Shown: in pieces, positions 1 through 5,958 of the stretch
How positions within the stretch are numbered: position 1 is the stretch's first letter
Layout: the number at the start of each line of letters is the position of its first letter
DNA from: Bacteroidota bacterium
Lineage (GTDB): Bacteria; Bacteroidota; Bacteroidia; Chitinophagales; Chitinophagaceae
DNA: 7,894 nucleotides
Direction of reading: 5' to 3'
Assembly: GCA_025361325.1 (NCBI GenBank)
Contig: JANYAL010000148.1
Location: 1 to 7,894 of the forward strand
Position numbers and translations under genes: made by a program
Notes under the pieces: model-generated
Database searches by the model: none
Told to the model about the DNA's origin: nothing
Seen by the model: only the letters and a program-made list of their open reading frames with translations

Positions 1-1
1 C

Positions 2-1018
2 CGCTGGCAGGAACTGTTCAACGGAGCCGATTCAGCGATACTATTCAATAGCCATTATGTAAAGGACACTGCTACACTCAGGTATCTTTACTGGGCTCCC
101 ACTGCAGAAGAACGACGTAAAAAACTGATGCCATTTACATGGAATTATATTGCTGAAAAGGGAAAGTTGTGGGGAAACCGTTATTTTGAAAATCAAGTAT
201 CAGTTGCAAATCCCTGGCATTATTCCTATGCAGGATATAATGAATTGCTGACCGGTTATGCCGACTGGAAGATTATAACCAATAAACCTAAAGTAAACAA
301 GAACAGTAACCTGCTGAGTTATCTGAATTCCCTGCCCAAATATAGGAACAGTGTTGCGCTTTTCGGTTCCTGGGAACTCTTTTCCTATATTGTTAACGGT
401 TCAAAAGAAAAGATCCCCCTGAACTGTGGTTACCAAGAAACAACCGATGATTCCTTATCCTTTGCAGAACGTGCAGTCAATTACATCGAGAAACACAGCG
501 ACCACAATGAACTACCAACGCGTTCAGATATGCTGACCTTCACACTGGCTTCGGAGTATATCCGGAAAAATCACCCGAATGTGGTGTATATTGGTTTTGG
601 TGAGACCGATGAGTTCGCCCACCTCGGAGAATATGATAATTATCTAAACCAGGCCAACCTGTTTGATAAATTCCTGGCAGAACTATGGAACCTGGTTCAG
701 TCCGATGAATTTTACAGGAACAAGACTAGTTTTTTCATAACTACCGACCATGGAAGGGGAAGGAAACCGAATACATGGACAACACACGGCCCATTAACCG
801 GAGGCTCTGCTGAAATCTGGCTGATGCAACTGGGACCTCAAATAGAGCCCCTGGGAGAAATAAAGGGAAAAGCATCATTCAATACCGAACAATTTGCACA
901 GACTATAGCAGGTTATCTGGGAAGTGTTTTTGTGGCTGACCACCCGGTCGCCAAAGCTATAGCTGGCAATGCATTGGCATATAAAGGAGCCATCCAGAAC
1001 AGTCCTTCATACAAATAA
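2..1018 (+). CDS. Alkaline phosphatase superfamily hydrolase (5'-truncated by window edge)
   Basis: The frame is open from base 2, so the ATG at 128 is internal and the true start lies left of the window; 338 residues are visible. Signatures of the alkaline phosphatase/nucleotide pyrophosphatase fold appear in order. A motif SYAGYNELLTG (from base 224) lines up with the NPP/PglZ nucleophile motif, placing Ser where NPP has Thr. Metal-ligand candidates are Asp and His in TDEFAH (608-610, 620-622), Asp-His in TTDHGRG (746-751) and a late His in TTHGP (785-787). Only the first N-terminal metal Asp and any signal peptide are outside the window. The family hydrolyses phosphomono- or diesters, usually in the periplasm or at the surface; the substrate here is unknown. 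No residue looks missing in the visible part. The stop is 6 bases from the convergent GH1 gene's stop. Class is fairly certain, exact activity is not. Confidence 0.85.
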   Translation, partial: RWQELFNGADSAILFNSHYVKDTATLRYLYWAPTAEERRKKLMPFTWNYIAEKGKLWGNRYFENQVSVANPWHYSYAGYNELLTGYADWKIITNKPKVNKNSNLLSYLNSLPKYRNSVALFGSWELFSYIVNGSKEKIPLNCGYQETTDDSLSFAERAVNYIEKHSDHNELPTRSDMLTFTLASEYIRKNHPNVVYIGFGETDEFAHLGEYDNYLNQANLFDKFLAELWNLVQSDEFYRNKTSFFITTDHGRGRKPNTWTTHGPLTGGSAEIWLMQLGPQIEPLGEIKGKASFNTEQFAQTIAGYLGSVFVADHPVAKAIAGNALAYKGAIQNSPSYK

Positions 1019-1024
1019 GGATGA

Positions 1025-2401
1025 TTATCCTGTTTTACTGAAACCCGAAACGATCTTATTTTCAGTATCACTTAAGAAACGTTTATACCATAAACCAGAG
1101 GATTTGACGATCCTTTGCTGTGTTTCGAAATCAACATATACCAATCCAAAGCGGGGGTGGTAGCCTTCAGCCCATTCGAAGTTATCCAGCAATGTCCAGA
1201 TAAAATAGCCGGAAACATTGATACCCTCCTGTTTAGCACGGTAAACCTGGGCCAGGTTATCCTGAAGAAATTGGATTCGTTTTGGATCGTCCACTTTACC
1301 GTTTTGACGATTATCGGCAAATGCAGCACCGTTCTCTGTTATGACTAGTTCTTTTACATTTTCATAACGGTTGAATTTTTTCAGCATTTCATATATTGAT
1401 TCCGGGTAGATCTCCCAATTCATCATGGTCCGTTCCACATTTCGCTTATCTGCTTTAATGATCTTTGCTTTCACAAATGGCATGAATGGAGAATGACTGA
1501 CCATTTCGCGTGTATAATTCTGAATCCCGATAAAGTCCATGTCAAATACCAGGTCCTGTTCATCGCCCTGTTTGACATAACGTTCTATCCTTTGCAAAAC
1601 AGGCAGATCGCGCACCGGGTAATTTTTACCTAACAATGGTTCAATGAAGAGTCTGTTTAAAAAAGCATCTGCCTTTTCAGCAGCAATAACATCTTTTTCT
1701 ATGGGTCGGAAAGGCTCAATATGTGAACAGGAAAAGGTAGTACCAATATGTGCTTCGGGTTTCATGCCGCGAATGATCCTGCCGCCAGCAGACTGGCAAA
1801 GTGCTGCATGGTGTACAGCTGCCAGGAAACTGGATAGCCCCTTTTTACCGGGCGCATGAACACCTAAGAAATATCCGGCCCCTGTAAAGACCATGGGTTC
1901 ATTCAGTACCATCCAGTGTTTTACCCTGTCTCCAAAATATTTTATACAGATCTCCACATATTCGCCGAACCAGGATATCACATCCCGATTGGTCCACCCT
2001 CCCTTTTTTTCCAGTTCAAGTGGCAAGTCCCAGTGATAGATCGTAATCCAAGGCTCTATACCCAGTTCAAGGCAGAAATCGATTACCTTATTATAAAAAT
2101 CAATTCCTTTGTAATTGACAGGTCCTGTACCAAAAGGTAAAATCCGGCTCCATGAAACGGAGAACCTATAGTTACTTATATTGAGGTCAAACAGGAGGGA
2201 TATATCCTTGGCATACTGCGTATAAAAATCACAGGCGATATTACCGGTATGGTTGTCATTGATCTTTCGTTTCCGGTTTACAAAGTCATCCCAAATGGAA
2301 GGTCCTTTTCCATCCACATTATGTGCACCCTCGATCTGATAAGCTGCAGTAGAAACGCCCCATGTAAAGCCGGGCCCGAAGTCTTCTTTTCTGATAAACA
2401 T
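1025..2401 (-). CDS. GH1 family beta-glucosidase
   Basis: A 458-residue protein, full length for glycoside hydrolase family 1, a single (beta/alpha)8 barrel with retaining chemistry. The N-terminal signature FTWGVSTAAYQIEGA (residues 12-26) contains substrate-binding Gln22. His123-Trp124 follow in ITIYHWDLP. The acid/base Glu168 sits in LNEP (166-169), Tyr296 in the conserved NY pair, and the nucleophile Glu356 in VITENG (353-358). Trp402, Glu409 and Trp410 in the WTLLDNFEWAEGY block complete the glucose subsite. Glu409 is typical of non-phosphorylated sugar substrates, so a 6-phospho-beta-glucosidase is less likely. There is no signal peptide, so it is probably cytosolic, cleaving imported beta-glucosides or similar disaccharides. 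It is the last gene of the leftward unit, 3 bases after the glycosyltransferase, with no obvious Shine-Dalgarno. The family is certain; aglycone preference cannot be read. Confidence 0.96.
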   Translation of the reverse strand: MFIRKEDFGPGFTWGVSTAAYQIEGAHNVDGKGPSIWDDFVNRKRKINDNHTGNIACDFYTQYAKDISLLFDLNISNYRFSVSWSRILPFGTGPVNYKGIDFYNKVIDFCLELGIEPWITIYHWDLPLELEKKGGWTNRDVISWFGEYVEICIKYFGDRVKHWMVLNEPMVFTGAGYFLGVHAPGKKGLSSFLAAVHHAALCQSAGGRIIRGMKPEAHIGTTFSCSHIEPFRPIEKDVIAAEKADAFLNRLFIEPLLGKNYPVRDLPVLQRIERYVKQGDEQDLVFDMDFIGIQNYTREMVSHSPFMPFVKAKIIKADKRNVERTMMNWEIYPESIYEMLKKFNRYENVKELVITENGAAFADNRQNGKVDDPKRIQFLQDNLAQVYRAKQEGINVSGYFIWTLLDNFEWAEGYHPRFGLVYVDFETQQRIVKSSGLWYKRFLSDTENKIVSGFSKTG

Positions 2402-2404
2402 GAG

Positions 2405-3493
2405 TTAACCGGCAATTTGATTAAGTATCTTTCCCAGGCTGAGTTTTTTTAGTTTTTTTACTGAGTATGGCAGGTTACCTACCACTACCGTTTCCTTCCG
2501 TTCAGGCAACAATTCCTGCTTCAGGATGGTATTGATGATTTCATCGGTGATGTCCGGATAACTGGCAGAGATCATTTGCGGACTATCCGTCCATTGCTGC
2601 AGTTTTTCGATGTGCTTTTTTTTCAGGCTCTTTATAACAGGTATACCTATATCTTTTAATGCAGCAGCATTGCATTGTTGCTCATATTGCCCTTTCATGG
2701 GTATGACCAATAGTTTTTTATTTAAATACATGGCCTCTGCGGGTGTCTCAAATCCTGCTCCGCACAACATACCGGTACAATTAATAAAACTTTCAATGAA
2801 TTTTTGATTATCAATAGGTCTGACGTGAACCTTGCCGCTTTTGAATTCCTTTTTAGTATGCTTGGAAAATACTTCCCATTGAATGTTCTTTATTTCTTGC
2901 AATACATTAATTATACGTTTGTCATCATAAGCAGGGAGGTAAACAGTATAATGAGGTTTCCGTGCCGGAACAGCATTCCTGATCTGTTTCCTGATGACAG
3001 GCGTATAAATATTCTTATCATATGCATTGAAATGAAATCCGTACGAAACGGTTACCGGTGCATAATGATTTAAAATGGCCTTTCCTACCAGGTCATTCTT
3101 TTCGGGTTTCGGGGACTTTTTATTGATCACGGCTGCCTGGTGGCTTAAACTGACACATTTCTTATTTTTCGCTTTGCAAGCCCAGGCAGAAACAGGTTCA
3201 AAATCATTGATCACCAGGTCATATTCCTCAACTGGTAATTCATTTATCTCCTTGAATAAGCGGCGTAGGTTGCTTTTTTTATAGGTTGCCAGCAAGTCGA
3301 TACCTCCCTTTTTTCCAAAAGTAAATCCCAGTCCTTTAAACTGGAATTTTACCGGATAACCCAGATCCACTTCTGAGTCTGTTCCACTGATCAGAATATC
3401 AAGTTCCCCTCGTTTTTCCAGTAGGGGAATAATATCCCTGGCACGGCTTATATGCCCGTTACCTGTTCCCTGTATGGCATACAATATCCTCAT
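2405..3493 (-). CDS. GT-B fold glycosyltransferase (MurG/GT28-like, MJ1255-type family)
   Basis: A 362-residue cytosolic or membrane-associated protein. The N-terminus MRILYAIQGTGNGHISRA has the Gly-rich loop with His14 seen in MurG-like GT-B enzymes (G9-T-G-N-G-H14). Asp97 lies in INDFEP at the end of the first Rossmann half. The C-terminal half has the nucleotide-sugar motif CGAGFETPAEAM (244-255) followed by PMKGQYEQQ (265-273), as in GT1/GT28 donor pockets. No membrane segments or signal peptide are visible; a basic tail rich in Lys follows residue 335 and may help membrane contact (inference). The start ATG overlaps the stop of the upstream metallophosphoesterase by 4 bases, and the GH1 start follows 3 bases after its stop, so translation is probably coupled. 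Family assignment to the uncharacterised glycosyltransferase group around MJ1255 is from recalled motifs. Donor and acceptor are unknown; a lipid or envelope glycan acceptor is a guess from the neighbour. Confidence 0.88.
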   Translation of the reverse strand: MRILYAIQGTGNGHISRARDIIPLLEKRGELDILISGTDSEVDLGYPVKFQFKGLGFTFGKKGGIDLLATYKKSNLRRLFKEINELPVEEYDLVINDFEPVSAWACKAKNKKCVSLSHQAAVINKKSPKPEKNDLVGKAILNHYAPVTVSYGFHFNAYDKNIYTPVIRKQIRNAVPARKPHYTVYLPAYDDKRIINVLQEIKNIQWEVFSKHTKKEFKSGKVHVRPIDNQKFIESFINCTGMLCGAGFETPAEAMYLNKKLLVIPMKGQYEQQCNAAALKDIGIPVIKSLKKKHIEKLQQWTDSPQMISASYPDITDEIINTILKQELLPERKETVVVGNLPYSVKKLKKLSLGKILNQIAG

Positions 3494-4347
3494 CCGGCCT
3501 TCATCATATTAAATTCCTGCAACAGATTATCAAAAAGCTGGTTATTGCTAAGTTCGGCTTCTTCCAGTGGCTGTTTGTCCAGGTCGAATGTGTCTTCTTC
3601 AAATTTGTAGATTTTCCATGCCCCGTTACAATATTCCAGGGAAGTTAGATTCTCGATCCAGTCACCCGAATTCAGGTAAACTATAGCGCCATGGCTATTC
3701 TTAATCACACGCATTTCAGGCTGGTGGATATGACCGCAAATCACATAATCGTAATTGTTTGAGATACCTATATCAGCTGCCGTTTGTTCAAAGTTATTAA
3801 TAAATGTCACAGCGCTTTTTACACTGTTTTTGATCTTCTTTGATAAGGATAGTTTTCCCCTTTTAAAGACCTTCTCCGAGATGAAGTTAGCCATTCGGTT
3901 GATGATAATGAGTGTATCGTACCCTATAGCTCCTAGTTTGGCTAGCCATTTGGCATGCTGCATCGTCACATCAAAAACATCGCCATGAAAGAACCATGCC
4001 TTCTTGTCATCCTCAAGTTCCATAACCACCTTATTTACAATCTTCAGGGAACCCATTTTAAATCCGGCAAACTTGCGTATCATTTCATCATGATTGCCGG
4101 TGATGTAGTATATGTGGATACCCTTGCTCATCCAATGGATCAACTGCTTGATGACCTTCATATGACTCTTGGGCCAATACCTTTTACTGAATTGCCATAT
4201 ATCGATGATATCTCCATTTAGGATCACCGTTTTTGGTTTTATACTTTTCAGGTATTGCAGTAACTCCCTGGCATGGCAGCCATATGTGCCGAGATGGATA
4301 TCCGATAGAACCAGGATATCAACTTTTCTTTTAGGGGATTTTTCCAC
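3490..4347 (-). CDS. Calcineurin-like metallophosphoesterase, LpxH-like (UDP-2,3-diacylglucosamine diphosphatase family)
   Basis: A 285-residue protein with the full dinuclear-metal set of calcineurin-like phosphoesterases: LSDIHLG (Asp16, His18), NGDIID (Asp46), TGNHDE (Asn85, His86), FHGD (His121) and CGHIHQPE (His206, His208). The WFFHGDVFD block and the helical insert at about 130-190 resemble LpxH-type enzymes, which cleave UDP-2,3-diacylglucosamine to lipid X in lipid A synthesis at the inner membrane. Whether this copy is the lipid A enzyme or a paralogue with another substrate cannot be settled from sequence alone. The start is GTG (4347-4345). The only stretch upstream before the in-frame stop (4386-4384) has no ATG, and the next internal Met comes after essential Asp16, His18 and Asp46, so GTG is the sensible choice. 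It is the first gene of the leftward unit and overlaps the glycosyltransferase by ATGA. Confidence 0.9.
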   Translation of the reverse strand: MEKSPKRKVDILVLSDIHLGTYGCHARELLQYLKSIKPKTVILNGDIIDIWQFSKRYWPKSHMKVIKQLIHWMSKGIHIYYITGNHDEMIRKFAGFKMGSLKIVNKVVMELEDDKKAWFFHGDVFDVTMQHAKWLAKLGAIGYDTLIIINRMANFISEKVFKRGKLSLSKKIKNSVKSAVTFINNFEQTAADIGISNNYDYVICGHIHQPEMRVIKNSHGAIVYLNSGDWIENLTSLEYCNGAWKIYKFEEDTFDLDKQPLEEAELSNNQLFDNLLQEFNMMKAG

Positions 4348-4760
4348 TGTTAAGATTTTAAGAATTTCAGCGGGGAGTAAAAGTCAGAAAGACGGTACAG
4401 AAAGAAACTTATACTTAACTGGAGGAGGAAATAACTTAGTTGTTTCATGAATTGCCAAGTTTTTTTATGGGATATCTTCCAATAACTTCCCGCAATATCT
4501 ACTTACCTAACACCATCAATTTTTCACGCACATAATATTACGGGTAAACCTGATACAAAATAACTGATCCAATATGAATAAAACATTAAGTAATTGTTAC
4601 AACGATATTAACTATTAAAAGCACTTCTTTACTTTTTAATCATTTGATAACTTCCCAATTAATTTTTGCTCATTTCTAAGCACGATTTTTATATCAGCTA
4701 CTTATTCTAACAAACTAAAGTAATAAATGGTTAGTATTTATCTCTGTCTCTTTGGGGGCC

Positions 4761-4791
4761 CGGGCTGGATTTCTTCCAGCCCGTTTTTTTT
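4761..4791 (+). terminator. Strong intrinsic terminator hairpin with no visible upstream gene
   Basis: A perfect 9-base stem, CGGGCTGGA (4761-4769) paired with TCCAGCCCG (4775-4783), closes a 5-base loop TTTCT and is followed by eight T residues (4784-4791). The T tract lies only on the plus-strand side, so the terminator works rightward. No plus-strand protein gene precedes it inside the spacer, so it may end an unrecognised RNA or leader, or be a leftover from a lost gene. Confidence 0.85.
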
Positions 4792-4793
4792 GA

Positions 4794-4801
4794 TAACTTT
4801 G
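4794..4801 (+). promoter_or_regulatory. Putative Bacteroidota -7 promoter element for the PAP2-GtrA-GT39 unit
   Basis: TAACTTTG matches the Bacteroidota housekeeping -7 consensus TAnnTTTG exactly and lies 76 bases before the PAP2 start codon. The T tract of the preceding terminator ends two bases upstream, so a -33 element would fall inside the hairpin arm. No TTG is seen at the expected spacing, so the promoter is either -33-independent or weak. Confidence 0.5.
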
Positions 4802-4877
4802 TAATGAGGCAGGAATAAAAGTATTATTTACAATATTAACATAGGGCCAGGATTATCTTTCACATTAAGATCATTTC

Positions 4878-5576
4878 ATGAATAAGTCAATATCGGTATG
4901 GCGGAACAGTTTGCCGTATTTTTCCGTTTTGCTTTTCCTTTTGATCATCGGTACGGTCTCTTTATTTGCTTTTGGAAAAACCGCTTCTTTTCTTTCTCTG
5001 AATAACTATCACACCCCCTGGCTGGATCTGTTTTTCATCAATTATACCTATGTAGGTGATGGAATATTCGCACTCTGCCTGGTTGTTCTATTTATGCTTA
5101 TCCGCAAAAAAAGAAAAGAGGGATTAGCCCAGTTATTTGCTTTTTTAATCTCCGGGTTGATCGTCCAGGTCATCAAGACCCTGACGAATGCGCCACGTCC
5201 TAAGCTGTTTTTTGAACCCAATACCTATTCCTATTTCATTAAGGGTGTCACCCTTTCTAATAATTCCAGTTTCCCTTCCGGCCATACCGCTTCTGCATTT
5301 GCCCTCGCAACCGTAATGATCCTGTTCAGTAAGAACCGGGTATGGCATGTACCCCTTTTATTAGCAGCAATACTAGTTGGATATTCAAGAATCTACCTGG
5401 CCCAACATTTTTTGGGAGATGTTCTTTTCGGGGGTTTTATCGGAATGGTATCAGGAATTCTTACCGTTTATATTACCGGCAAACTAAAATGGCACTGGAT
5501 AAGTTACCACAAACTACAACCCAGGGAATCTGAGATCAAATCACACTCATCATCAGGAACAATTCAGCCTGTATGA
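4878..5576 (+). CDS. PAP2-family membrane phosphatase
   Basis: A 232-residue integral membrane protein. It carries all three motifs of the PAP2/vanadium-chloroperoxidase superfamily: KX6RP as Lys100...Arg107-Pro108, PSGH at 133-136, and SRX5HX3D as Ser170-Arg171...His177...Asp181. His177 is the expected nucleophile and His136 the general acid. Hydrophobic segments at roughly 13-33, 62-75, 84-99, 138-150, 156-169 and 181-200 give about six membrane spans, with the catalytic face expected outward. The tail after about residue 203 is hydrophilic. Such enzymes dephosphorylate undecaprenyl pyrophosphate, phosphatidylglycerol phosphate or lipid A phosphates; the sequence does not discriminate. ATG 4878 has no clear Shine-Dalgarno, as is common in Bacteroidota. 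Its stop overlaps the GtrA start by 4 bases, tying it to lipid-linked sugar genes and favouring a polyprenyl or lipid phosphate substrate (inference). Confidence 0.95.
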   Translation: MNKSISVWRNSLPYFSVLLFLLIIGTVSLFAFGKTASFLSLNNYHTPWLDLFFINYTYVGDGIFALCLVVLFMLIRKKRKEGLAQLFAFLISGLIVQVIKTLTNAPRPKLFFEPNTYSYFIKGVTLSNNSSFPSGHTASAFALATVMILFSKNRVWHVPLLLAAILVGYSRIYLAQHFLGDVLFGGFIGMVSGILTVYITGKLKWHWISYHKLQPRESEIKSHSSSGTIQPV

Positions 5577-5953
5577 ATCAATATACCTTAGTTCGCTTCT
5601 TGAAATTTGGCCTGGTCGGCCTGTCGGGCATGGCTGTGGACTTTTCAGCTACCTGGCTCTGCAAGGAAAAATTGAAATGGAATAAATACCTTTCCAATTC
5701 TATTGGTTTCACACTTGCTGTGATAAACAATTATATACTCAACCGAACCTGGACCTTCCGGAACACCAGTGCGGTCACCCCCCAGTTCCTCCGGTTCCTG
5801 TTGGTATCACTGGCCGGGCTTGCCATTAATAACCTGTTGCTGTATATTTTCGTAAAAAAGATAAACCGGAATTTTTATGTGCTCAAACTGCTGGTAATAG
5901 GTATTGTCTTTTTCTGGAATTACTTTATCAACCTGTTATTTACCTTTAACTAA
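5573..5953 (+). CDS. GtrA-family membrane protein (putative polyprenyl-phosphate-sugar translocase)
   Basis: A 126-residue protein of typical GtrA length with four predicted membrane helices at about 8-29, 40-57, 72-94 and 101-123. The second helix ends in the family motif NNYILNRTWTF (52-62), and RFLKFGLVGLSG near the N-terminus is also typical. GtrA proteins are linked to flipping or handling undecaprenyl-phosphate-linked sugars for O-antigen, teichoic acid or arabinogalactan modification; direct transport proof is limited. The two halves align without gaps at an offset of exactly 63 residues: F9/F72, F12/F75, L17/L80, G19/G82, N53/N116, Y54/Y117, N57/N120, T61/T124 and F62/F125, pointing to an internal duplication. 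The start overlaps the PAP2 stop (ATGA), and the stop is 5 bases before the next gene's start, so the three genes are almost surely co-transcribed. Confidence 0.92.
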   Translation: MNQYTLVRFLKFGLVGLSGMAVDFSATWLCKEKLKWNKYLSNSIGFTLAVINNYILNRTWTFRNTSAVTPQFLRFLLVSLAGLAINNLLLYIFVKKINRNFYVLKLLVIGIVFFWNYFINLLFTFN

Positions 5954-5958
5954 CTTCC

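Larger units (their letters stand above)
4348..4877. other. Divergent intergenic region, A+T-rich, 530 bases
   Basis: This spacer separates the leftward metallophosphoesterase unit from the rightward PAP2 unit. The stretch from about 4440 to 4740 is strongly A+T-rich and contains no convincing reading frame. The right end carries a terminator hairpin (4761-4791) and a Bacteroidota -7 promoter element (4794-4801). No good CAAAnnTA (reverse-strand -7) match was found for the leftward unit; the nearest, CAAAATAA at 4556-4563, is off by one base and lacks a -33 partner. Confidence 0.7.

Noticed and set aside
1115..4450. Several plus-strand frames of 60-90 codons opposite the leftward genes
   Set aside because: All lie antisense to strongly supported coding sequence and show no family motifs, so they are shadow frames.
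4421..4485. GGAGGAGG (4421-4428) followed by ATG at 4447 and a 12-codon frame
   Set aside because: The spacing of 18 bases is too long for a ribosome site, the peptide MNCQVFLWDIFQ has no family features, and Bacteroidota make little use of Shine-Dalgarno.
4556..4563. CAAAATAA as reverse-strand -7 promoter element for the leftward unit
   Set aside because: It differs from TAnnTTTG at a key base and has no TTG at the proper spacing; I would not call it.
4754..4764. GGGGGCCCGGG run as a vector or cloning scar (ApaI/SmaI-like sites)
   Set aside because: The flanks are native-looking A+T-rich spacer and the run merges directly into the terminator stem; chance is sufficient.
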